NCBI RefSeq assembly: GCF_013128195.2
Contig: NZ_CP053452.2
Coordinates: 4,774,001 to 4,838,000 of the forward strand
Direction: 5' to 3'
Source: Frigoriglobus tundricola
GTDB taxonomy: Bacteria > Planctomycetota > Planctomycetia > Gemmatales > Gemmataceae
DNA: 64,000 nucleotides
The stretch's first letter is position 1. Each line of letters begins with the position of its first letter. Position numbers and translations under genes: made by a program. The notes below the pieces were generated by a model, which was not told the DNA's origin, did not search any database, and saw only the letters and a list, made by a program, of their open reading frames with translations. Shown here in pieces: positions 26,081 through 33,846 of the stretch.

Positions 26081-26665
26081 ATGCGCGACTGGCTACGCAA
26101 CGTGTACCTCGCCGCGGCCACCATTTCGGCGGGCCTGTACGTCACCCTCTGGTACTTCGTTCAGTCGTTCCGCCGCGGCACGTTCACCGGGCACTTCGCG
26201 TACCCCGAGCGGGCGGTGCCGATCCGCCCCCGGTACCGCGGGTTCCACCGGTTCGACCTGACCACCTGCATCGGGTGCGACAAGTGCGCCCGCGCCTGCC
26301 CGGTCGATTGCATCTACATCGACAAGGAGAAGGCCCCGCCGCCCGCGAAAGGGTTCGTCGTCACCGGGTTCAAGATCGACTATACGAAGTGCATGTTCTG
26401 CGCGCTGTGCGTCGATCCGTGTCCGGTCGATTGCATCTTCATGGGGTCGAACCACGACATCAGCACCTACACCCGCGACGGGTGCGTGGTCGATTACGCG
26501 AAGCTCCCGCTCACCGTTGCGTGGGGGCAGGCGACGCTGAACCCGACCGCCGTGCAAGAATCGAAGCGGATCAGCCTGCCGGTGTGGACGAAGACGGCCG
26601 AGCCGCTAGTGGGCAGAGGACAGAAGACAGAGGGCAGCAACCCACCGCCCACGAAACCGACGTGA
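26081..26665 (+). CDS. nuoI: NADH-quinone oxidoreductase subunit I
   Basis: The protein has 194 residues. The N-terminal segment NVYLAAATISAGLYVTLWYF is followed by two 4Fe-4S ferredoxin motifs: CIGCDKCARACP (Cys63, 66, 69, 73) and CMFCALCVDPCP (Cys104, 107, 110, 114). These carry the N6a/N6b clusters that pass electrons toward N2 in complex I. The C-terminal 14 or so residues (GRGQKTEGSNPPPTKPT) are low-complexity because the left arm of an inverted repeat (26613-26634) overlaps the end of the gene, so the native end was probably replaced. It leads a cluster nuoI-nuoA-nuoB-(DUF4058)-nuoC, an unusual order. Confidence 0.95.
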   Translation: MRDWLRNVYLAAATISAGLYVTLWYFVQSFRRGTFTGHFAYPERAVPIRPRYRGFHRFDLTTCIGCDKCARACPVDCIYIDKEKAPPPAKGFVVTGFKIDYTKCMFCALCVDPCPVDCIFMGSNHDISTYTRDGCVVDYAKLPLTVAWGQATLNPTAVQESKRISLPVWTKTAEPLVGRGQKTEGSNPPPTKPT

Positions 26666-26713
26666 TCCCCTTCTGCCCCGCCGGCCCCCTGTCTTCTGAC
26701 TTCTGTCCTCTGC
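26613..26713. repeat. Inverted repeat between nuoI and nuoA
   Basis: GCAGAGGACAGAAGACAGAG starts at 26613 and its near-complement, ccctgtcttctgac plus ttctgtcctctgc, ends at 26713. The left arm lies inside the last codons of nuoI and the right arm ends 12 bases before the nuoA ATG, leaving no obvious Shine-Dalgarno site for nuoA. Confidence 0.75.
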
Positions 26714-26725
26714 GCTCTGGTCTCT

Positions 26726-27277
26726 ATGACTACCCTCGTCCTGCTCATTCTGATCTTCCTCGCGGCGGGCTCCACGCTGCTCGCGGCGAACCTCGTTCTG
26801 GGCTGGTTCGTCCGCCCGAACTTGCCCAATGCGAGCAAGAGTGAGGCGTACGAGTGCGGGGAACCGCCGGTCGGCGACGCGTGGGTTCAGTTCGACCTGC
26901 GGTTCTACGTGGTCGCGCTCCTGTTCGTCATTTTTGACGTGGAACTCGCGTTCTTCTTCCCGTGGGCGGTGGTGTTCGGCAGCGCGGTGCGCACCGCGGA
27001 CGAAGAGCGCCCGGTCGCGCAGCGCGTCGAGGCCGCCGCGAACCTCCGGCCCCAGGGCGGCGTTCCCGACGCCGCGCCCGCTCCGGCCGCCGCCCGGCGC
27101 CTGGCGTGGCTCGCGTTCGCGGACCTCCTCGTGTTCTTCGGGGTGCTGCTGGTCGGGTTCGCGTACCTGTGGCGCCGCGGCGACCTGGAGTGGGTGCGGA
27201 GCGTGGCGGCACACGCGGGCGGAATACCCAATCAACAGCGCCCGAACCCCCAACACGAGCCCGCGGTCGTACCGTGA
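26726..27277 (+). CDS. nuoA: NADH-quinone oxidoreductase subunit A
   Basis: The protein has 183 residues. TM1 is followed by the conserved loop KSEAYECGEPPVGDAWVQFD, then RFYVVALLFVIFDVELAFFF (TM2) and TM3 (ADLLVFFGVLLVGFAYLW). NuoA is usually 115-150 residues. The excess comes from a hydrophilic Ala/Pro/Arg-rich insert between TM2 and TM3 (about 92-128) and a Pro/Asn/Gln-rich tail. The Cys in YECGEPP is the conserved loop Cys that contacts the quinone cavity. It is a membrane-arm subunit of complex I. The ATG is right after the inverted-repeat right arm, so its ribosome site is unusual. Confidence 0.93.
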   Translation: MTTLVLLILIFLAAGSTLLAANLVLGWFVRPNLPNASKSEAYECGEPPVGDAWVQFDLRFYVVALLFVIFDVELAFFFPWAVVFGSAVRTADEERPVAQRVEAAANLRPQGGVPDAAPAPAAARRLAWLAFADLLVFFGVLLVGFAYLWRRGDLEWVRSVAAHAGGIPNQQRPNPQHEPAVVP

Positions 27278-27335
27278 CGGAACGGGACTCGGTCGGGAGT
27301 TGCGGACGGAACGTTGAGACTTCCCCGGAGGGGTT

Positions 27336-27950
27336 ATGGGGCTTCTCGAAGGCCGGCTCGAAGACGGGTTCATGGTCACGAACCTGGAACACGCGGTCAA
27401 CTGGGCGCGCGAGTCGTCGCTGTGGCCGATGACGTTCGGGCTGGCGTGCTGCGCCATCGAGATGATGGCGACCGGGGCGCCGCGGTACGACATCGACCGG
27501 TTCGGCGCGGGCGCGTTCCGGGCCTCGCCGCGGCAGGCCGATCTGATGATCGTGGCCGGCACGGTGAACCTGAAGATGGCGGACCGCGTGCGCCGGCTGT
27601 ACGACCAGATGCCCGACCCGAAGTTCGTGATCGCGATGGGCGCCTGCACGTGCGGCGGCGGGCCGTACTACAAGTACGGCTACAACGTGGCGAAGGGCGT
27701 CGATCTGGTGGTGCCCGTCGACGTGTACGTGCCCGGCTGCCCGCCGCGCCCGGAGGCGCTGCTGGAAGGGCTGATGCGGGTGCAGGACAAGATCCACCGG
27801 ATGCGCGGGTTCACGAAGGGCGACCTCGCGGAGCTGCCCGTTCCCCGGCGCACCGGGAGCGTCCACCTGCCGCCGGAACTGGCCGACCCCGAGAAGGCGG
27901 TCGCGTTCCTGGCGGAGAACAAGGAGCGCGCCAAGCCGGCCAAGGCGTGA
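27336..27950 (+). CDS. nuoB: NADH-quinone oxidoreductase subunit B
   Basis: The protein has 204 residues. The four N2-cluster ligands are all present: the tandem Cys38-Cys39 ([10 protein letters not shown]), Cys104 (MGACTCGGG, with Cys106 adjacent) and Cys135 (VPGCPPRPE). N2 passes electrons to quinone. The ATG at 27336 has GGAGGGG just upstream. The sequence after [16 protein letters not shown], which includes [20 protein letters not shown], forms a longer C-terminal tail than in E. coli. It is the third gene of a complex I cluster; the gene after it is an unrelated DUF4058 gene. Confidence 0.96.
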   Translation: MGLLEGRLEDGFMVTNLEHAVNWARESSLWPMTFGLACCAIEMMATGAPRYDIDRFGAGAFRASPRQADLMIVAGTVNLKMADRVRRLYDQMPDPKFVIAMGACTCGGGPYYKYGYNVAKGVDLVVPVDVYVPGCPPRPEALLEGLMRVQDKIHRMRGFTKGDLAELPVPRRTGSVHLPPELADPEKAVAFLAENKERAKPAKA

Positions 27951-28025
27951 ACCGGCTCTGACCCGTGAAGCCAACCGGTGACCGGCTGCGCCCGCGGCGG
28001 TACGATAACCGCAGGAGGTGCCGTC

Positions 28026-28760
28026 ATGCCGGTACACGATTGGACCCGCGTTCCATCGGGCCTGTTCCACGAGTTCCACCAGAGTTGGAGCGTCCGCATC
28101 AAAGACGCGCTCAACGGGGGACTTCTGGCGAAGGGCTACTACGCACTGGTGGAACAGAAGGTGGACGGTCCCGAGCCCGACGTGATCGCGGTCGAGACGA
28201 AGAAGCGTGAGAAGCCGTCCGAAACTCCGACCGCCGTCCTCAACCCGCCGAAGACGGCGCTCACCGCTCACATACCATCCGACGCGGCCCGGTACGCCCG
28301 GAAGGCCAACCGCATCAGCATCCGGCACCCGCTCGGCGAAGTGGTGGCCGTGATCGAGATCGTGTCGCCCGGCAACAAGGACAGCCGGAACGCGATCCGG
28401 TCGTTCGTCGAGAAAGCCGTGGCCTTTCTTCGCAACGGCATCCATTTGCTCATCATCGACCTGTTCCCGCCGTCCGACCGCGACCCGCAGGGCATTCATA
28501 AGGCCATCTGGGACGAACTCACGGACGGGCCGTTCGAACTCCCACCCGGCAAGCCGCTCACACTCGTTGCGTATCAGACCGGCAACGGTTTTACGGCCCA
28601 CATCGAGCCGATCGGGGTCGGCGACACGATGCCGGAGATGCCCCTGTTTCTCACGCCCGGCGTGCACGTCCCTGTCCCACTCGAAGCGACCTACACGGCG
28701 ACATGGGCAGTGTGCCCGGAGCCGATTCGCGAACTGGTTGAGTCCCCACCGACCGCGTAA
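28026..28760 (+). CDS. DUF4058 family protein inside the nuo cluster
   Basis: The protein has 244 residues. ATG 28026 has AGGAGG 9 bases upstream. The N-terminus [20 protein letters not shown], followed by [20 protein letters not shown], the block [15 protein letters not shown] and [19 protein letters not shown], is characteristic of DUF4058 proteins, which are abundant in planctomycetes and cyanobacteria. The IEIVSPxNK strand resembles PD-(D/E)xK nuclease cores (E..SP.NK), so a nuclease-like fold is possible but the usual catalytic set is incomplete. The gene sits between nuoB and nuoC with gaps of 75 and 16 bases and is probably co-transcribed. A link to complex I is not known; insertion into the cluster is the simplest reading. 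Confidence 0.82.
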   Translation: MPVHDWTRVPSGLFHEFHQSWSVRIKDALNGGLLAKGYYALVEQKVDGPEPDVIAVETKKREKPSETPTAVLNPPKTALTAHIPSDAARYARKANRISIRHPLGEVVAVIEIVSPGNKDSRNAIRSFVEKAVAFLRNGIHLLIIDLFPPSDRDPQGIHKAIWDELTDGPFELPPGKPLTLVAYQTGNGFTAHIEPIGVGDTMPEMPLFLTPGVHVPVPLEATYTATWAVCPEPIRELVESPPTA

Positions 28761-28776
28761 CCCTTTCGGATTCGCC

Positions 28777-29307
28777 ATGACCGCCGCTGAAATCGCCGCC
28801 CTCCTCGGAACTCAGTTCGGCCCAGCGATCACGGGCACGAAGCTCGACGCGCTGGACCCGTTCGTCACCGTCGAACCGGCCAAGCTCGTCGAAGTGTGTA
28901 CGTTTCTGCGCGACGACCCGCGGCTGAAGTTCGCACTCCTCAACGACATGACCGGGGTCGATTACCTCGAACCGGACGCGAAGAAGGTCGCGAAGGCCGG
29001 GTTCGAACCGCACCTCGAACTGCTCTATCACGTCTCCAGCTTCGCGTTCCCCGGGCGCCGGTTCACCCTGAAGCTCGTTCTCCCGCGGTGGAGCGGGACA
29101 ACGGGCCAGCTCCCCGAAGTGCCCAGCGTGTCCGGCGTGTGGAAGACCGCCGACTGGCACGAGCGCGAAGTGTACGACCTCGTCGGCGTGTTCTTCACCG
29201 GCCACCCGAATTTGGTGCGCATCTTGCTCAACGACGACTGGGTCGGCCACCCGCTGCGTAAGGACTACGAGTTCCCGCTCGAATACCACGGCATCCGCTG
29301 TCGGTAA
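28777..29307 (+). CDS. nuoC: NADH-quinone oxidoreductase subunit C
   Basis: The protein has 176 residues. The family core is visible: [31 protein letters not shown], then the signature [20 protein letters not shown], with [20 protein letters not shown]. The 30-kDa/NuoC subunit belongs to the peripheral arm of complex I. It stands alone (not fused to NuoD as in E. coli). No nuoD or later nuo genes follow in the window; the next genes are unrelated, so the rest of the complex must be encoded elsewhere. ATG 28777 is 16 bases from the DUF4058 stop. Confidence 0.93.
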   Translation: MTAAEIAALLGTQFGPAITGTKLDALDPFVTVEPAKLVEVCTFLRDDPRLKFALLNDMTGVDYLEPDAKKVAKAGFEPHLELLYHVSSFAFPGRRFTLKLVLPRWSGTTGQLPEVPSVSGVWKTADWHEREVYDLVGVFFTGHPNLVRILLNDDWVGHPLRKDYEFPLEYHGIRCR

Positions 29308-29361
29308 CGGGGAGGTGCGCCGACGGGTTATTTTCCCCTTCACACCCGGCGAAACGCACCC

Positions 29362-29772
29362 ATGAAGCTCACTCTGCACGGCGCGCTGCTCGCACCGTTC
29401 GTCCTCACCGCGCTCGCGGCCCCGGCGCTCGCACAAACTGGCACCAAACCGCTTCCCGAACCGCTCCCGATGGGCGTTCCTTACGTCTACCAGCCGGGCA
29501 ACCCGTACTGGTACGCACCCGCGGTTCCCGTTTACAGTTCGTCCTGGTACGTCCCGGTGCCCGCGCCCGGCACCACTCGGTACGCGCCGGTCGTGCCCTA
29601 CTACTCGTACCCGTTCGCGTCCGCCACGCCGGTCTTCGGCCGGTACTCGTGGGACTACACCGGCATCCCGGCCCGCGGGTACGGGTGGTATTCGACCGCC
29701 GTGCCGCACTACCCGTACTCGTACCAGTACCCCACGCTCACGGGCCGCGTGTGGATGGGTTACGGCTGGTGA
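29362..29772 (+). CDS. Small secreted tyrosine/proline-rich protein
   Basis: The protein has 136 residues. A signal peptide (LLAPFVLTALAAPALA, cleavage before QTGTK) is followed by a mature part of about 110 residues dominated by Tyr, Pro and Val (VYQPGNPYWYAPAVPVYSSS, and later GRYSWDYTGIP). There is no globular-domain motif, Cys or catalytic residue. Such Y/P-rich exported proteins are found in planctomycete genomes and may be matrix or surface components, cross-linked through Tyr; that is inference. It is 54 bases after nuoC on the same strand. Confidence 0.75.
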   Translation: MKLTLHGALLAPFVLTALAAPALAQTGTKPLPEPLPMGVPYVYQPGNPYWYAPAVPVYSSSWYVPVPAPGTTRYAPVVPYYSYPFASATPVFGRYSWDYTGIPARGYGWYSTAVPHYPYSYQYPTLTGRVWMGYGW

Positions 29773-29863
29773 GTGGAAGTTTCCGTTTGCCGTAATGTCC
29801 CACATCGGTTAGCGAAGAGACTGGCATCCGGGCTCCGCCCCGCTCCCCGACGCAGGTCCGCCG

Positions 29864-30994
29864 ATGTCCGACGCCCCCACTCTGATGGTCCGCATCCGCA
29901 TCGTCTTTCTTGCCGGCGGGCAACTGCCGCCAGTGGAACGCGTTCTCACGCCCGCGACAACTCTCCGTGAACTCCTCGCCAGTCTCGCGCGCGAAGACGC
30001 TCTGCCCCCAGGGGCCGGTTGGACGTTCCGCGCCCGCGACGGCGCCGTTCTTCAACTGACCGAGACCATCCGGGAACTGGCCTATCGACAAGGCGCGGGC
30101 ACGCTGGAACTCATCCTCGTCCCCACCTCCGCCCCGGTTCCTTCGCACGGTGAGACGGCCCCTCCGGCACCGGCCGCGCCGCCCGCCGCTTGGCCCGCGC
30201 CTGCGGCCCCGGCGCCCCGGCGTCGCGAGAGCGACGATTCGGACCGCGACGGGTCCGATGAGGAGACCGAAGCGGCCGACGCCAGCGTCTATCGAACCGA
30301 GCGCGGTTCGGCCCCAACCGCCGCGCCGGCCGATGAACGCCGGCGCAAATTCAAGAAGAGCCGCCGAGGGATGAAGGGGCTCACGGACCGGCGCGCGACC
30401 GTGCGCTACTACTCCCGGATGAACCCGGACCGCATGTTCCCGCTCCTGGTGATCCTGTCCGCCCAGCAGGTGCAGGAAATTGCCAAGGCGAAGGTGAAAC
30501 AGGCGGTGAGCGAGTCGTTCCGGGTCGAAGCCGGTGCGCCGGTCGAAGTCGAACCCGTTCTGCCGGGGTGCGACTGCTACCCACCGCGGCACACGCTCAC
30601 GGTGGAGTCGGCCGATGCGGTGACGGAAGCGTTCTGGATCGTCCCGCGGGTACTCGGCCGCGTTCACGGTGCGCGGGTGCTGATCCGCCAGGGCGGGCGC
30701 GTGCTGGCCGATGTGCCACTGGACGTCAAGGTGTCCAGGCAGACCCTGGCGGTCGCGTGCGGGCTCATGAGCCTCGCGGCCCCGTACCTGTCGATGGGCC
30801 TCAAGTCACTGAAACTCGACTACGAACCGCAAAAGGCCGACGGCTTCCCGCTGTACCAGCGGGCCGGGAGCTGGGTCGCCGAGAACGTCCGACCCGAATG
30901 GCTGGGGCTGGGCTTCCTCGGCCTCGCGTTCGTGCTGTACCTCTGGATGCGCCCGCGCCGCCGTGACACGTTCTGGGACGTGAACGTGAAGTAG
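29864..30994 (+). CDS. Membrane protein with N-terminal ubiquitin-like (YukD-like) fold
   Basis: The protein has 376 residues. Residues 8-85 (MVRIRIVFLAGGQLPPVERV, then TLRELLASL ... TLELILV) follow the beta-grasp pattern of YukD/EsaB-type ubiquitin-like proteins. A Pro/Ala linker and an acidic/basic linker (about 95-165) come next. A basic patch RRRKFKKSRRGMKGL precedes a beta-rich domain (RATVRYYSRMNPDRMFPLLV, then VEPVLPGCDCYPPRHTL), possibly Ig-like. Two hydrophobic segments follow: VACGLMSLAAPYLSMGL and a C-terminal anchor (LGLGFLGLAFVLYLWM). No known family name is recognised. Ubiquitin-like domains in bacterial membrane proteins occur in ESX-type secretion, but no ESX genes are present. 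Confidence 0.7.
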   Translation: MSDAPTLMVRIRIVFLAGGQLPPVERVLTPATTLRELLASLAREDALPPGAGWTFRARDGAVLQLTETIRELAYRQGAGTLELILVPTSAPVPSHGETAPPAPAAPPAAWPAPAAPAPRRRESDDSDRDGSDEETEAADASVYRTERGSAPTAAPADERRRKFKKSRRGMKGLTDRRATVRYYSRMNPDRMFPLLVILSAQQVQEIAKAKVKQAVSESFRVEAGAPVEVEPVLPGCDCYPPRHTLTVESADAVTEAFWIVPRVLGRVHGARVLIRQGGRVLADVPLDVKVSRQTLAVACGLMSLAAPYLSMGLKSLKLDYEPQKADGFPLYQRAGSWVAENVRPEWLGLGFLGLAFVLYLWMRPRRRDTFWDVNVK

Positions 30995-31191
30995 CTTCAG
31001 GTGTTACGCTGTGGCGCGGCCGGTTCGAGGGGGGCCGGGTCCGCGAACCGTATGGTGGCACATCTTCTCCACTTCGCCAGGAATGGCCCCCAAATCCGCG
31101 CTCCCGCGTAATCTGCGCGAATTCGCCCCATCCCGCCTGCCGATACATCCCTCGTACTCTGCACGGTGGGTCAAGGACGACCGAGGGGCGT

Positions 31192-33084
31192 ATGGACTTC
31201 GCATTCTCCCGACGCGGGCTGTTTCAGGGGACCGCGGCCGTGGGCGGGGCGCTCGCGGCGAGCGCGGCCGGCGCGGGACCGCTCGCGAACGTGCGGGCCG
31301 CAAAGCACCCCGGCTGGGTGTTCGGCCGCATGACGGGGGCCGAAGCCCTCGCCGAAGCCCTCGCGCTGGAAGGCGTCGGCTGCGTGTACGGCATCCCCGG
31401 CGCGCAGGAAAACGAACTCTGGGACACCCTCAAAGAGCGCGGCGTTCCGTACCTGCTCGTCACGCACGAGTTCTCGGCCGCGTGCATGGCCGACGGCTAC
31501 GCGCGCAGCACCGGTCGGCCGGGCGTGTTGTGCGTCGTGCCCGGCCCCGGGGTCACGAACTCGCTCACGGGGTTGGGCGAAGCCCTACTCGACTCGTCGC
31601 CGGTCGTGGCCATCGTGGGCGACGTCGCGAACGGTGAGAAGGCGAAGCCGTTCCAGGTCCATGCCCTCAATCAGGTTGAGTTGCTGAAGCCGGTGTGCAA
31701 GTGCGTGTACCCGGTGCAAACGGTGGGGCAGATCGCCGCCGCCGTGCGGCAGGCGTTCGTCGCCGCGCAGGAGGGCGAGCCGGGGCCGGTCGCGGTCGTG
31801 GTGCCCTACAACCTGTTCATCGAGGCCCACGACTTCCGCACGCCCCCGCCCGCCGCGCCGGCGCCGCCGTTCGACGAGGCCGCGTTCGAGCGCGCGCTGC
31901 CGTTCCTCGCGGACCCGAAGCTCCGCGTCGGCATTTACGCGGGCGGCGGGTGCATGGCCTACAGCAGCGAACTCGCGGCGGTGGCCGAACTGCTCCAGGC
32001 GCCCGTGGCGACGAGCGTGAGCGGCCGGGGCGTCATCAGCGACAGCCACCCGCTCGCGGTCGGGTGGGGCTTCGGGCCGCACGCCAGCGAGGTCGCGGAA
32101 ACCGTGTTCGCCGGGGAGAAGAAGCACCCGTTGAAGTCGGGCGTCGATACGGTTCTCGCGGTCGGGGTCAAGTTCAGCGAGGTCTCGACCGGCTACTACG
32201 GCAACCCGCAGCCGAAGCACGTGGTCCACGTCGATGCGAACCCGAGCAACCTCGGTCGCGTGCTGAAGACGGACGCGTGCGTTCACGCCGACGCGGGCCT
32301 GTTCCTCGGGCACCTGCTCGCGTGCGGCGACCGGGTCCGCCGCGCCGAAGACAAGTGGCTCGTGGGCCACATCCGCGACCAGAAGGCCGCGGCCGCAAAG
32401 AGCCTGTGCAACGTCCCGCAGGCGAAGTGCGGCGTCGATCCGCTCGCCACGGTCGCGGCCCTGCGAAGGGTGCTACCAGAAGACGCGCTCCTGTTCACCG
32501 ACGTGAGTGTGACAGAACACCTCGCGGCGGAACACTTCCGCGTGTACCACCCGCGCACGTACTTCAACCCGGTCGATAATCAGGCGATGGGCTGGAGCAT
32601 CCCGGCGGCCCTCGGCGCGCAGAAGGTCCACCACGGGAAGACGGTCGCGACCCTCACCGGGGACGGGTGCCTGCTGATGAGCGCCCTGGAGATCACCACG
32701 GCGGCCCGCGAACACCTGCCGGTCAAGTTCGTGATCCTGGACGACCAGGCGTTCCACTACATGCAGATGCTCCAGAAGCCCGCGTACCTCCGCACCACCG
32801 CAACGATTCTTACGCGGCTCGACTACAAGGCGCTGGCGCAGGCGTTCGGGGTGGGGTACGTGGAAGTGAGTTCGCACGCCGAGTTGGAGGCGAAGCTCCG
32901 CAGCGCGGTGTGCTACGACGGCCCGGTCCTGGTCCGCGTGCGGACCGACTACGGCAACCGAAAGGTGCGGTGGGTGGAGGCCGTTCGCGCGCGGTACACG
33001 AAGGAGCTATCCGCCGCCCAGAAGGCGCGGTTCCTCGCCCGCATCGGCTCACGGGCGATCCACGCAGAGAGGCAAAACGATTAA
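31192..33084 (+). CDS. Tat-exported thiamine-pyrophosphate enzyme, acetolactate-synthase-like
   Basis: The protein has 630 residues. The first residues MDFAFSRRGLFQG hold a twin-arginine motif (Arg7-Arg8) followed by an Ala/Gly-rich hydrophobic stretch. The rest is a three-domain TPP enzyme: the Pyr domain with catalytic Glu93 (VTHEFSAACMADGYARSTGR), VVPGPGVTNSLTGLGEALLD, the central Rossmann domain (about 205-345), and the PP domain with GDGCLLMSALEIT near residue 488, followed by VKFVILDDQAFHYMQ. ALS-like enzymes are normally cytoplasmic, so a Tat signal on this one is unusual. Asn of the GDGx(24)N motif appears to be replaced within ILDDQ. The substrate could be pyruvate or an oxalyl/2-oxo acid; no FAD-site or partner gene settles it. 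Confidence 0.85.
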   Translation: MDFAFSRRGLFQGTAAVGGALAASAAGAGPLANVRAAKHPGWVFGRMTGAEALAEALALEGVGCVYGIPGAQENELWDTLKERGVPYLLVTHEFSAACMADGYARSTGRPGVLCVVPGPGVTNSLTGLGEALLDSSPVVAIVGDVANGEKAKPFQVHALNQVELLKPVCKCVYPVQTVGQIAAAVRQAFVAAQEGEPGPVAVVVPYNLFIEAHDFRTPPPAAPAPPFDEAAFERALPFLADPKLRVGIYAGGGCMAYSSELAAVAELLQAPVATSVSGRGVISDSHPLAVGWGFGPHASEVAETVFAGEKKHPLKSGVDTVLAVGVKFSEVSTGYYGNPQPKHVVHVDANPSNLGRVLKTDACVHADAGLFLGHLLACGDRVRRAEDKWLVGHIRDQKAAAAKSLCNVPQAKCGVDPLATVAALRRVLPEDALLFTDVSVTEHLAAEHFRVYHPRTYFNPVDNQAMGWSIPAALGAQKVHHGKTVATLTGDGCLLMSALEITTAAREHLPVKFVILDDQAFHYMQMLQKPAYLRTTATILTRLDYKALAQAFGVGYVEVSSHAELEAKLRSAVCYDGPVLVRVRTDYGNRKVRWVEAVRARYTKELSAAQKARFLARIGSRAIHAERQND

Positions 33085-33110
33085 GAAGAGTGAAATCTGC
33101 GGATAAACTC

Positions 33111-33644
33111 TTACCCGAACAGCAGCAGCACGTTCCACGGCGGGGTCTTCTCGAACTCGCAGCCGATTTCGTAGTGCCCGTCGGCCTTCCGGCAACTGCG
33201 GACCAGCAGGGTCACGAACCCCACGGTGTCAGGCGCGTCCACGGCCCGCACCTGGAGCGTGCTACCCGGCGCGACCGCCACTTGCGTGGCGATCTTCAGC
33301 CCGCCGGTCGAGCGATCGACCACGTACCCGTCGCAGACGCCGTTGCGGAACGTGGTGGCCGCCAGAACGACGCGCACCGGCTGTCCCTCGCGGCGGACCG
33401 CCCCGCGGCGGTCGGCGTAGGACTGCCCGACCGGTTCCCAACTGAGCGCTTTCTCGCCGGTGACGGCGCTGGCCCCGGAGTTGGCCGTCGCGAACCGGGC
33501 GAGGTTGAAGCTCCGACGGCGGCGGCGGGCCGCGTTCACGCACAGGAAGGTCAGAACGGCGACGGCGACGAGGCCGCCCACCGTGATCGGCAGGTTGGTG
33601 TACGCCCAGGTTCGGGCCGAATCGAACAGTTCCGCAAACGACAT
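33111..33644 (-). CDS. PilZ domain protein with N-terminal membrane anchor
   Basis: The protein has 177 residues from ATG 33644. A transmembrane helix (VGGLVAVAVLTFLCV, about 20-36) is followed by a basic stretch AARRRRRSF. The C-terminal domain has the PilZ c-di-GMP signature: a basic RRGAVRREG (RxxxR) segment, then about 30 residues later the D-x-S-x-x-G motif DRSTGGLKI. PilZ proteins bind cyclic di-GMP and switch motility, surface or polysaccharide functions. It may therefore be a membrane-tethered c-di-GMP receptor. The stop is 26 bases from the convergent TPP-enzyme stop. Confidence 0.82.
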   Translation of the reverse strand: MSFAELFDSARTWAYTNLPITVGGLVAVAVLTFLCVNAARRRRRSFNLARFATANSGASAVTGEKALSWEPVGQSYADRRGAVRREGQPVRVVLAATTFRNGVCDGYVVDRSTGGLKIATQVAVAPGSTLQVRAVDAPDTVGFVTLLVRSCRKADGHYEIGCEFEKTPPWNVLLLFG

Positions 33645-33846
33645 TTTGGTCCCGCCCCCGCCGGTCGCACAGTCGTCACCGGACGATAACGAGAGTCTAG
33701 CACGCACCCGGCGGGTTGCAAACGGCAGACGCGCGGGCGGAACCCACGGGAATTCTCCGCCGCAACGCACAAAAAGGCGGCGGGCAGACGATTCGGTTTC
33801 CCGATCACCTGCCCGCCGCCGAGCATTTGTCATACGTCATTCAGAA

